A DNA stretch of 32,726 bases, from positions 1 through 32,726 of IMG/VR virus record IMGVR_UViG_3300013126_000129. The stretch is one strand, 5' to 3'. Shown here piece after piece: positions 14,388 to 19,965 of the stretch. Source of the DNA: a virus. The translations under genes and the position numbers were made by a program. The notes under the pieces were generated by a model that saw only the letters and a program-made list of their open reading frames with translations, ran no database searches and was not told where the DNA came from. Positions within the stretch are counted from its first letter, which is position 1. Each line of letters starts with the position of its first letter.

Positions 14388-14660
14388 TAATCTCCGTCGA
14401 GATAATTTTGGTCTAATTTTTTTGGACAATGGGCGAGAGACCGATAAACCCGAGGAAGTGGACAACTTCTGTTTCTAATTTAACGCCCGAAACATCCAAA
14501 AAGGGCTGTGGTTTTTAGTTTATTAAGGATTAAACTGGATTCACCTTTCCGTATAAACCTCCCGTGTTTTGATTAACCTTTTTTTCTAATTTATAAAGCG
14601 GAGAAGAAATAAGGTTGGGTGAGTATGGGTAACCACCACAAAAAAAACATTCCGCTGTCC
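14358..14660 (-). ncRNA. Candidate structured non-coding RNA, about 300 nt
   Basis: This interval has no credible ORF but has its own perfect host-type promoter and a strong terminator. The predicted transcript begins near GGACAGCGGA (14660). Visible helices: AGCGGA/TCCGCT (14651-14656 with 14597-14602), AGTTTA/TAAACT (14517-14522 with 14531-14536), an enclosing GGGCG/CGCCC (14431-14435 with 14484-14488) that contains GAAGT/ACTTC (14455-14459 with 14465-14469), and ATCTC/GAGAT (14390-14394 with 14399-14403). ACCACA and TGTGGT may pair over long range. I looked for tmRNA, RNase P, SRP and 6S hallmarks and saw none. The adjacent tRNA-Phe shares the promoter. Function unknown. Confidence 0.65.
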
Positions 14661-14670
14661 ATTTGTCTTA

Positions 14671-14701
14671 CAAAGATAAGAAAGATTTTAATGCCTTCCA
14701 A
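14671..14701 (-). promoter_or_regulatory. Host-type promoter of the candidate RNA
   Basis: TTG (14699-14701), exactly 20 nt, TATCTTTG (14671-14678). The stretch CTTATCTTTGTAAGACAA is shared with the tRNA-Phe promoter. Confidence 0.82.
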
Positions 14702-14709
14702 ATCTTTTC

Positions 14710-14739
14710 AAAAAATTCAGATAAAAATCTGAATTTTTT
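14710..14739 (-). terminator. Terminator after tRNA-Phe
   Basis: Perfect 13-bp inverted repeat AAAAAATTCAGAT / ATCTGAATTTTTT around AAAA, ending in a T run on either strand; lies 1 nt after the tRNA. Confidence 0.8.
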
Positions 14740-14740
14740 G

Positions 14741-14828
14741 TGGTTGGGAGTGGAGTCGAACCACTGGCTCACGGTTTTCACCCGTTGCTCTACCCTAAAC
14801 CCCGAAGAGTAACTGAGCTACCTCAACC
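14741..14828 (-). tRNA. tRNA-Phe (GAA) with extra hairpin in the D loop
   Basis: Acceptor GGTTGAG (14828-14822) pairs with CCCAACC (14748-14742) with one A-C mismatch; discriminator A at 14741; CCA not encoded. The T arm is AGTGG-TTCGACT-CCACT. The anticodon loop GTGAAAA gives GAA. The D stem GCTC/GAGC is normal but the D loop is about 24 nt in place of the usual 7-11. The insert contains ACTC-TTCG-GGGT, a UUCG tetraloop hairpin with one T-G pair. Position 32 is G, which is uncommon. Expression is supported by its own promoter and terminator. It may be a functional tRNA with an added D-loop hairpin or one processed further. Confidence 0.8.
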
Positions 14829-14838
14829 AATTGTCTTA

Positions 14839-14869
14839 CAAAGATAAGTTATCTTTTTCAGACCGCCAA
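14839..14869 (-). promoter_or_regulatory. Host-type promoter of tRNA-Phe
   Basis: TTG (14867-14869), exactly 20 nt, TATCTTTG (14839-14846); the tRNA begins 10 nt after the -7 element. Confidence 0.82.
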
Positions 14870-14980
14870 ATTTGTAAGAACTTTTTTTTTGTTTGAATAC
14901 CGAGTATCTTTCATCGCCTGTAAGTTTCAAACTCAATACAAATTTAATCAGAGATTTTCATTCCGTCAAATTTTTTTTAA

Positions 14981-14988
14981 TATTTATT
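14981..14988 (+). promoter_or_regulatory. Late-type box TATTTATT
   Basis: Three nt before the ATG at 14992; it decides that start over an in-frame upstream one. Confidence 0.6.
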
Positions 14989-14991
14989 TTT

Positions 14992-15633
14992 ATGAAAAAC
15001 TTTTTATTAATTACAATCTTTTGTCTGAGTGGATTTGTATCTTTTTCTCAAGATACAATCAGAGTTAAACACACCAACTATAGTACGGTTTTTTCAAAAT
15101 CAAAAAAGTACCCTATAGTTGTAGAATGGTGGGTCACCAAAAAAATGGTGGATTGTCCAACACCACTGAAAAGAAAAGATAACTTCAAACCTGACCCAAA
15201 AATTTTAAAATACACTGATTTAGCGAAAGATTATGTTGGAAGTGGGTTTGATAGGGGTCACATGATGCCAGCAGCAGATAACTTATGCCAAACTCAAGAA
15301 GTACAAGATGAGTGTTTTTATTTCTCTAACATGTCTGCCCAGTATCACAGTTTGAATGCTGGTGATTGGAAATCATTAGAAACTTTTGTTAGAGATGAAG
15401 TGAAAAAAACAGATTCAATTCGCGTTTGGTGCGGTAACGTGGGTGAAATTAAAAAAATTGGTTCTGTTTCTGTTCCAAAATATTGCTGGAAAGTTATTTA
15501 TATTAAAAAAGAAAATATTTGGAAATCTTTTTTGTTTGAAAACACAACCACAAAACCAGATGGGTTTCAAAACAACGAAGTAAAATTATCTGAGATTGAA
15601 AAGCTGACTGGTCTTAAATTTAAGAGTTCATAA
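14992..15633 (+). CDS. Secreted DNA/RNA non-specific endonuclease (NUC1 family)
   Basis: A 213-residue protein with a signal peptide (LLITIFCLSGFVSFSQ, cleavage near residue 20) and a NUC1/endonuclease G fold. The active-site motif DRGHMMPAAD is at residues 87-96, with the general-base His at 90. The later segment NMSAQYHSLNAGDWKSLE carries the Asn residues that hold the metal. It should degrade DNA and RNA without sequence preference. The FSQ-type signal suggests export by a Bacteroidota host to periplasm or outside, where it might destroy host or competing DNA or recycle nucleotides. I start at 14992 because the box lies just before it. Its 3' end overlaps a convergent gene by 14 nt. Confidence 0.9.
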   Translation: MKNFLLITIFCLSGFVSFSQDTIRVKHTNYSTVFSKSKKYPIVVEWWVTKKMVDCPTPLKRKDNFKPDPKILKYTDLAKDYVGSGFDRGHMMPAADNLCQTQEVQDECFYFSNMSAQYHSLNAGDWKSLETFVRDEVKKTDSIRVWCGNVGEIKKIGSVSVPKYCWKVIYIKKENIWKSFLFENTTTKPDGFQNNEVKLSEIEKLTGLKFKSS

Positions 15634-15916
15634 CTCCGTCAAGATATTTTTTTATTGTTCTTCTTATTTTTTGTTCCCCAAGAGCAATCCACTCTTCTTC
15701 AACCATATTGAAAATTTTTCCTACAAGATACTTTTTGTTTCCAAGAAGTGGTTTTGTTTTATCTTCAATTTGAATAAAAATAGCAGGTTTGTTCATCCAC
15801 TGCATATCAACTTTATGGGTCGGAAAATGTCTTTTCAGATAAGTTAGAAGTTCATCTGAGGTTTCATTTTCATATTTTGATAAAATATCTTTTCTTTCTT
15901 GCTCGGTGATACGCAT
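15620..15916 (-). CDS. Small protein with ITE-type N-terminus
   Basis: A 98-residue protein. It starts MRITEQERKDILSKYE, an amphipathic helix related to the ITESQ tags (ITE followed by a basic helix) but without a clear L-x-E site. The rest alternates strands and helices (VDMQWMNKPAIFIQIE, GNKKYLVGKIFNMVEEEW). I prefer the ATG at 15916 over 15922 because the latter lies inside the promoter box. Function unknown. Confidence 0.6.
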   Translation of the reverse strand: MRITEQERKDILSKYENETSDELLTYLKRHFPTHKVDMQWMNKPAIFIQIEDKTKPLLGNKKYLVGKIFNMVEEEWIALGEQKIRRTIKKYLDGVMNS

Positions 15917-15919
15917 ATT

Positions 15920-15927
15920 CATAAATA
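15920..15927 (-). promoter_or_regulatory. Late-type box TATTTATG (minus)
   Basis: Three nt before the ATG at 15916; forms a divergent pair with the box at 15934-15941, only 6 nt apart. Confidence 0.5.
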
Positions 15928-15933
15928 TAGGTC

Positions 15934-15941
15934 TATTTATT
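15934..15941 (+). promoter_or_regulatory. Late-type box TATTTATT (plus)
   Basis: Thirteen nt before the ATG at 15955. Confidence 0.5.
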
Positions 15942-15954
15942 TGAAAATCTAACT

Positions 15955-16086
15955 ATGGCAAAAGCAAAAGGTGGAGCAAGTGTATCAAGAAAAATTTCTT
16001 TTGGTAAAAGAAAAGGTGGGTTAGCAAAAAAATCTTACAATAAACACAATCCAAGACCGAAAGCTTACAGAGGACAAGGACGTTAA
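15955..16086 (+). CDS. Very basic 43-residue protein
   Basis: A complete ORF of 44 codons (MAKAKGGASVSRKISFGKRK..., ending KAYRGQGR). About a third of its residues are Lys or Arg, with many Gly and Ser and no acidic residue. It is probably an unstructured nucleic-acid-binding peptide, perhaps for packing DNA in the head or binding RNA. It has its own promoter box. A similar Lys-rich mini-protein is encoded at 25741-25848. Confidence 0.65.
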   Translation: MAKAKGGASVSRKISFGKRKGGLAKKSYNKHNPRPKAYRGQGR

Positions 16087-16121
16087 GTTTAGTTCCTATA
16101 AAAATTAATTACATTTTTATC

Positions 16122-16409
16122 ATGTTAGATAAGAAAAGAAGACTCTTTCGCCTAATAGAATCCTACATTAATGATTTTCAAAAAGAAGCTGTGGAGGAGA
16201 TGTATGGTGTTGGCACAAAAATTAAAATCCACAGTATGTCTGAATCTTACGCTCAAAATGCAATTCTATTCGAAGCAATTATAATTTTGGGGGACACAAT
16301 TACGGAACAAGTAATGGATAGAAAGTTAGCGGATGTTTTAATACAAGATGCTATGATATATTTTTTTCCTGACCAATCAATTAAAACAATGGTTAGGTGG
16401 GATTCTTAA
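16122..16409 (+). CDS. Hypothetical protein
   Basis: A 95-residue protein, largely helical (RRLFRLIESYINDFQKEAVE; NAILFEAIIILGDTITEQVM) with a C-terminal FPDQSIKTMVRW. Not recognised. It begins 35 nt after the basic mini-protein without a clear promoter, so the two may share a transcript. Its 3' end overlaps a convergent gene by 17 nt. Confidence 0.5.
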   Translation: MLDKKRRLFRLIESYINDFQKEAVEEMYGVGTKIKIHSMSESYAQNAILFEAIIILGDTITEQVMDRKLADVLIQDAMIYFFPDQSIKTMVRWDS

Positions 16410-16713
16410 CGGACCTTTTTCTCATTTCGTCCAATAACTCACTATTTTCTTTTTGGAGGAATTCTACTTTAACGGTAAGGGCTGAAACTTTTTCTGTAAG
16501 TAATAATATGGTTTTTCTCATATCATCCTTTTCTCTTGAACTTTCTTGTAACAAAGCCTCTAATTTTGAAATTCTATCTCTACAGTCATGACGAATAAAT
16601 TCTTCATCTCTTTCTTTTCTCATAGCTCTTTTTTCATAAAATCTCCAAGCACTTGCGGAACCTAAAACAGTCACGATTGTGATTACAACTGTAAAAATAT
16701 TTGATGAATCCAT
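16393..16713 (-). CDS. Membrane-anchored coiled-coil protein, i-spanin-like
   Basis: A 106-residue protein: an N-terminal transmembrane helix (FTVVITIVTVLGSASAWRF, residues 7-25), a basic patch (EKRAMRKERDEE), then a long heptad-rich coiled coil to the end (KLEALLQ, ILLLTEKVSALTVKVEFLQ). This is the architecture of inner-membrane spanins that link to an outer-membrane partner during lysis. No outer-membrane spanin lipoprotein was seen nearby, so the assignment is tentative; a plain membrane scaffold is the alternative. Confidence 0.5.
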   Translation of the reverse strand: MDSSNIFTVVITIVTVLGSASAWRFYEKRAMRKERDEEFIRHDCRDRISKLEALLQESSREKDDMRKTILLLTEKVSALTVKVEFLQKENSELLDEMRKRSVKNPT

Positions 16714-16729
16714 TTGGGACGTTTTAATT

Positions 16730-16737
16730 TATAAATA
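16730..16737 (-). promoter_or_regulatory. Late-type box TATTTATA
   Basis: Exact match, 16 nt before the ATG at 16713. Confidence 0.5.
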
Positions 16738-16796
16738 GATGAAAGTCAATAAAAAAATATTTTTTTTGTTTTTGGCCTTCTGACGGGATGGAAATA

Positions 16797-16821
16797 ATTA
16801 TTATTCTTATAGAATAATAAT
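16797..16821. repeat. AT-rich inverted repeat
   Basis: ATTATTATTCT, 3 nt, then its exact complement. It lies between two minus-strand genes behind a terminator and may be a second terminator or a protein-binding site. Confidence 0.55.
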
Positions 16822-16835
16822 AAAAGTTATAAAAT

Positions 16836-16860
16836 ATAAAAAAACTAGTAATACTAGTTC
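16836..16860 (-). terminator. Terminator of the DUF2452-like unit
   Basis: Stem AACTAG/CTAGTT with a 5-nt loop (16843-16859); on the minus strand it is followed by seven T residues and further AT sequence. The stem is short but well placed, just after a stop codon. Confidence 0.6.
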
Positions 16861-16869
16861 TAGACGAAT

Positions 16870-17190
16870 TTAGGTAAAATCAACACAACACTCTAAGTTC
16901 AAAAGACTTTCCAAAAAATTGGTTACCTCGTTAATTGTGTAATTTGATTTATGATAATCATCACTACCTTCTTTTATTTTGACTGATAAAAAAATGGTAT
17001 GTGAATCAGGTAACCATTGGTCTTTTTCTCGGTCATACTTTTGTGTTGGTAACACAATCATTTCGTTAATCAATAATTTATCACCATAGGAAAGTTCCAA
17101 AGAATCTTCCACCAATCTTTTTATGCGTTTAATTTTGTCCACGTCATATCTGAATTTAAAACAACCGAATATAAATGTTTTTTGTTCCAC
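16870..17190 (-). CDS. Hypothetical protein overlapping DUF2452-like gene
   Basis: A 106-residue protein (MEQKTFIFGCFKFRYDVDKI...). It has a strand-helix-strand layout ending with a helix and ECCVDFT. The first 70 nt overlap the 3' end of the upstream gene in another frame, a long overlap; translation from a later start cannot be excluded. No family recognised. Confidence 0.5.
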   Translation of the reverse strand: MEQKTFIFGCFKFRYDVDKIKRIKRLVEDSLELSYGDKLLINEMIVLPTQKYDREKDQWLPDSHTIFLSVKIKEGSDDYHKSNYTINEVTNFLESLLNLECCVDFT

Positions 17191-17507
17191 TCATTAGGAG
17201 CAATCAAAGACAAGGTACGTCCACCATCAGTCTCTTCGTAGAGGTGGTATATCTCCCCTATAATCGGTTCAAATTTATATCTTGACTCGTAGACCTCCTG
17301 TTGTAAAAGAATTGAATTTTGAAGGGTTTCTGCTTCTTTAACGAGTTCTTGATATCGTCTCTTAATCACCCTATCTACTTTATTAAGACCATGACTTTTG
17401 AATGAAGTTAAATCCGTAGGTTCAATCTTTGGGGCACCTACGTGCGTAGGGTATGGAATACTCTTTGGTTCTAAATTAACTTTGTCCAAGTGTGATTGAG
17501 TCGACAT
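17121..17507 (-). CDS. DUF2452-like protein
   Basis: A 128-residue protein resembling DUF2452, a family found in Bacteroidota and their phages. The signature parts are YPTHVGAPKIEPTDLTSFKS (residues 19-38), a helix with RRYQELVKEAE, KFEPIIGEIYHLYE, and the C-terminal SLIAPNEW and LNSDMTWTKL. The family has no assigned activity. The ATG is preceded directly by the T tract of a terminator and no late-type box is visible, so expression may depend on read-through from the gene upstream. Confidence 0.72.
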   Translation of the reverse strand: MSTQSHLDKVNLEPKSIPYPTHVGAPKIEPTDLTSFKSHGLNKVDRVIKRRYQELVKEAETLQNSILLQQEVYESRYKFEPIIGEIYHLYEETDGGRTLSLIAPNEWNKKHLYSVVLNSDMTWTKLNA

Positions 17508-17534
17508 AAAAAAAAAGTCCCTGTGTTTAGGGAC
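17508..17534 (-). terminator. Terminator or attenuator touching the next ATG
   Basis: Stem GTCCCT/AGGGAC with a 6-nt loop, then nine T residues on the minus strand; the last T is followed directly by the ATG of the DUF2452-like gene. Confidence 0.75.
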
Positions 17535-17564
17535 AATTTTATTAAAAATATTTTATAAAAACAA

Positions 17565-18062
17565 TTACTGACCTTTAATCATTCCAATTCCGTGTTTTAA
17601 AAACTCTTTTGCTCTTGGAGAAACGTGTTGCATTCCATAAACTTTTTCTATATCTTTTACAAGTTCTTCACCATGTTCGTTTTCTTTGTAAAGTTCAATG
17701 ATTTTGTCCATTGCTTTCGAACATTCTTTTTTTGTTTCGTCAAAATAGTTGTAAGGTTTGAAAGATTTTAAATGGTTCATGATTTCATAAGCTAAGTGCT
17801 CACCACCATCAGAAACCTTAGGATGAAGTCTTAAAGTTTTCAAAAGTTCAAGTCTGTCGACCATTCCTCTTATACCATTTTTTCTTAGTTTCACTCCTTC
17901 GATATAATCATCATCTTCATCGGCACCAACAATCTCTTCCAAAGATTTTGTGTTTCCTGCGTGGCAGAATTTTCTATCCTCAGACTTTTCAGATTCAGTA
18001 ACTTGATAAATTTGTCTGATTCTTTGTTTTTCCTCTTCAGTTATAATAAATCTTTTACCCAT
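17565..18062 (-). CDS. Tagged hypothetical protein
   Basis: A 165-residue protein. It opens with GKRFIITEEEKQRIRQIY followed by QVTE, a member of the ITE-type tags ending in a V-T-E site at residue 23. The rest is helical and acidic, with RKFCHAG, an Asp-rich patch (ADEDDDYIEG) and several Lys/Glu helices. The C-terminal MQHVSPRAKEFLKHGIGMIK is basic. No enzyme motif. The exact TATTTATA box is 3 nt before the ATG, so the mRNA is probably leaderless. Confidence 0.65.
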   Translation of the reverse strand: MGKRFIITEEEKQRIRQIYQVTESEKSEDRKFCHAGNTKSLEEIVGADEDDDYIEGVKLRKNGIRGMVDRLELLKTLRLHPKVSDGGEHLAYEIMNHLKSFKPYNYFDETKKECSKAMDKIIELYKENEHGEELVKDIEKVYGMQHVSPRAKEFLKHGIGMIKGQ

Positions 18063-18065
18063 GTC

Positions 18066-18073
18066 TATAAATA
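18066..18073 (-). promoter_or_regulatory. Late-type box TATTTATA
   Basis: Exact match, 3 nt before the ATG at 18062. Confidence 0.7.
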
Positions 18074-18094
18074 CTGCAATCTTTACAAAATTAT

Positions 18095-18796
18095 TTAGTC
18101 CATAGGTTTATGTATAAAGGTAATTTTATCGTTATCCGACAAATGTTCTTTTGTAAAAGAAAAAGGACTATAATCAAACTTATAAAAACATGGTTTGAAA
18201 AACTCATAAATCAGTTTAGCACTTTTTTCATCATATACATCTTGAAAGGAGTGATGTCTTTCGTTTCTGAATGGATTTTCAGAAATTAAGGTCAAAATCC
18301 TATTAATTTCTTCATCATCTTTAGAAATGAAAGGAAGATTCATAATATCCTCTTGTAGATTTTCCATTTTGATATAAAAATCAACAGTCTGTGTATCAAA
18401 AGTCCATTTTTGGAAATAATTTCTAACATCATCATATCGGGGACTTAAAAAAACGTATGGACCCAAGGACCAAAAATTTTCATTTACCCAACCTAAGAAC
18501 TTTCCTTTGAATTCTGTATTATTTTTTAATATTGGTTTTTCTAAATAGAATTTTTGATAACAAGCAAAAACTCTGTCGTAGGGATTTCTAATATTTGTGA
18601 TTACACTGTAGTCCAAATAATCCTCTAATATATCATTTTCGTGGGAATGGGTATTTTTTCTAAAATTCACCAATTTGTAATCATTTTTCTTGGTGATTGA
18701 AAAAAAATTATACTTTTCAAAAATTTTTTTGGTAATTGAACTTCCAGTTCTCTCAGGTGCAAGCCATATTACTCTGTTCTCATTTGAAACATTCAT
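18095..18796 (-). CDS. Sulfotransferase-like protein
   Basis: A 233-residue protein. The start VIWLAPERTGSSITKKIFEK matches the PAPS-binding loop of sulfotransferases (strand, then R-T-G-S-S-x-x-x, then helix), and VITNIRNPYDRVFACYQKFY matches the second PAPS site (R-N-P-x-D-R). It should therefore transfer sulfate to an unknown acceptor. Such genes occur in other large aquatic phages, where the acceptor is also unknown. Third gene of a minus-strand run with two small genes; its ATG overlaps the preceding stop by 4 nt. Confidence 0.72.
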   Translation of the reverse strand: MNVSNENRVIWLAPERTGSSITKKIFEKYNFFSITKKNDYKLVNFRKNTHSHENDILEDYLDYSVITNIRNPYDRVFACYQKFYLEKPILKNNTEFKGKFLGWVNENFWSLGPYVFLSPRYDDVRNYFQKWTFDTQTVDFYIKMENLQEDIMNLPFISKDDEEINRILTLISENPFRNERHHSFQDVYDEKSAKLIYEFFKPCFYKFDYSPFSFTKEHLSDNDKITFIHKPMD

Positions 18797-19044
18797 ATTT
18801 TAATGAAATTATTAACATTTTGGATTGTGTAAACAGAATCATACCTGTCTTCACAAAAATCCCAAAGTGTTTTGAATTTCAAATAAGGATGTTTACGGGA
18901 TTTTGACCATTTTTTTGCAGTTTGAAAATCCTCGACAGTCCAAGATAATTTACGTGTAGGCGTTTTAACAAAAAACCCCCTAATTTTTAAGAATAATTCG
19001 AAAATCAGGATTTTAAAACTATAAATAAAGTTTTGAAGTTTCAT
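18793..19044 (-). CDS. Small basic hypothetical protein
   Basis: An 83-residue protein starting MKLQNFIYSFKILIFELFLK, a hydrophobic-basic N-terminus that could anchor it to membrane, then LSWTVEDFQTAKKWSKSRKH. The ATG at 19044 was chosen over one 18 nt upstream because it shortens the overlap with the preceding gene to 26 nt. It sits directly before the sulfotransferase-like gene (4-nt overlap), so a functional link is possible. Confidence 0.5.
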   Translation of the reverse strand: MKLQNFIYSFKILIFELFLKIRGFFVKTPTRKLSWTVEDFQTAKKWSKSRKHPYLKFKTLWDFCEDRYDSVYTIQNVNNFIKI

Positions 19045-19213
19045 TGAAGATTTTTTTACCAATTATTTCTAATCTATCAATCTCTTTTTGGTCTTTTTCG
19101 GAAACCTCAAAGTTTTTGGCCTTAATTTGTCTTATTTCCTCTTGAACTTTCTGATATTGGTAAAGATATCTGTTATATAGTTCGGCTTTTTGTTCGTTTG
19201 TGAGTCTTTGCAT
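19019..19213 (-). CDS. Small coiled-coil hypothetical protein
   Basis: A 64-residue, highly charged helix (RLTNEQKAELYNRYLYQYQK... KDQKEIDRLEIIGKK). The LTNEQKAELYNRY start recalls the TEQERKDILSKYE type at 15916 but there is no cleavage-like site. It is the first gene of the short run leading to the sulfotransferase-like gene. No late-type box is visible in front. Confidence 0.5.
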   Translation of the reverse strand: MQRLTNEQKAELYNRYLYQYQKVQEEIRQIKAKNFEVSEKDQKEIDRLEIIGKKIFNETSKLYL

Positions 19214-19236
19214 GATGATGTTTTTGAAAAAATAAA

Positions 19237-19270
19237 AAGAAGGAACAAAATGTAAATTATGTTCCTTCTT
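19237..19270 (-). terminator. Terminator overlapping a coding end
   Basis: Perfect 11-bp stem AAGAAGGAACA / TGTTCCTTCTT with a 12-nt loop; on the minus strand it runs into T-rich sequence. The upstream arm contains the last codons of the gene ending at 19257. Confidence 0.8.
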
Positions 19271-19541
19271 TAGTTGAGTTGTAGATTGAATTTAATTCAT
19301 CTACCACTGAAAATATCTTGTTTTTGGTATCTTGTTTGACTTTTTTCCCAACTTTGAACAAGGAGTTTAATTCTTTCAGTTTTCCCATGATTTCATCCAA
19401 GGAATCTTCGACATTTTCATTACCTGTGCTTGTATCGTATTGAACAGGTTGAACATAAATGTCCAAATCCATCGCAGCGCTGTTCGAACCCGTTTCTAAT
19501 AACCTTTTATATTGTTTTTTAGTAATTAGAATTGTTCTCAC
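19257..19541 (-). CDS. Tagged small protein with GTG start
   Basis: A 94-residue protein. The open frame has an upstream ATG inside the previous gene, but the GTG at 19541 gives MRTILITKKQYKRLLE, nearly the window's tag (compare KYIIKETQYKRLIE) with an L-L-E site, so I place the start there. It also begins 5 nt after the stop of the preceding gene. The remaining part is acidic and helical (ENVEDSLDEIMGKLKELNSL). No known domain. Confidence 0.6.
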   Translation of the reverse strand: MRTILITKKQYKRLLETGSNSAAMDLDIYVQPVQYDTSTGNENVEDSLDEIMGKLKELNSLFKVGKKVKQDTKNKIFSVVDELNSIYNSTKEGT

Positions 19542-19546
19542 AAGTC

Positions 19547-19912
19547 TTATGCGTTTGATAAAATCACGTTGAATATTGTTGATGAATTCAATGAATCCCA
19601 ATCCAACAATAATTCTTCACTATTTGAAGAAACTTCTAAGTTCGAACCGTAGTCATAGTCACCTTTTAGTTTATTACCAGCAATATCCGATAAATTTAAA
19701 TAAACACCGTCATTTGCCTTGAATAAAAGTTTGAAGGTCCCCAAAAATATACCACAAGCCTCGTCTGAATATACATTGAAAATTTTATCAGACGTAACAT
19801 CTACAATTTCAACTGTTATGTCTTCAGTATCACCTGATGGTTTGTGAATGAATGTATCATTCTCTAATTTTATAAATCTATTAGATTCATTTCTTACGTT
19901 TAAGATTGCCAT
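19547..19912 (-). CDS. Hypothetical strand-rich protein
   Basis: A 121-residue protein with alternating short strands (FIKLENDTFIHKPSGDTEDI, KIFNVYSDEACGIFLGTFKL, YDYGSNLEVSS), acidic overall. The pattern resembles small structural or decoration proteins but no family is recognised. First gene of a two-gene unit with the tagged gene at 19257-19541. It has no tag itself. The late-type box is 14 nt upstream. Confidence 0.5.
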   Translation of the reverse strand: MAILNVRNESNRFIKLENDTFIHKPSGDTEDITVEIVDVTSDKIFNVYSDEACGIFLGTFKLLFKANDGVYLNLSDIAGNKLKGDYDYGSNLEVSSNSEELLLDWDSLNSSTIFNVILSNA

Positions 19913-19926
19913 AGTTTGATTTTCTA

Positions 19927-19934
19927 TATAAATA
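19927..19934 (-). promoter_or_regulatory. Late-type box TATTTATA (minus)
   Basis: Exact match, 14 nt before the ATG at 19912; divergent to the box at 19955-19962. Confidence 0.5.
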
Positions 19935-19954
19935 TCCTAATTTTCATTAAGAAA

Positions 19955-19962
19955 TATTTATT
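19955..19962 (+). promoter_or_regulatory. Late-type box TATTTATT (plus)
   Basis: TATTTATTGTTATG: 3 nt before the ATG at 19966. Confidence 0.65.
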
Positions 19963-19965
19963 GTT

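Noticed and set aside
14358-14660. tmRNA, RNase P or 6S RNA
   Set aside because: No tRNA-like ends with TTCGA arm, no tag reading frame, no conserved RNase P core and no long 6S-type single hairpin were found, so only a generic structured RNA is claimed.
16797-16860. Attachment site or recombination site
   Set aside because: Two AT-rich inverted repeats are better explained as terminators between minus-strand genes; no integrase or flanking direct repeat was seen.
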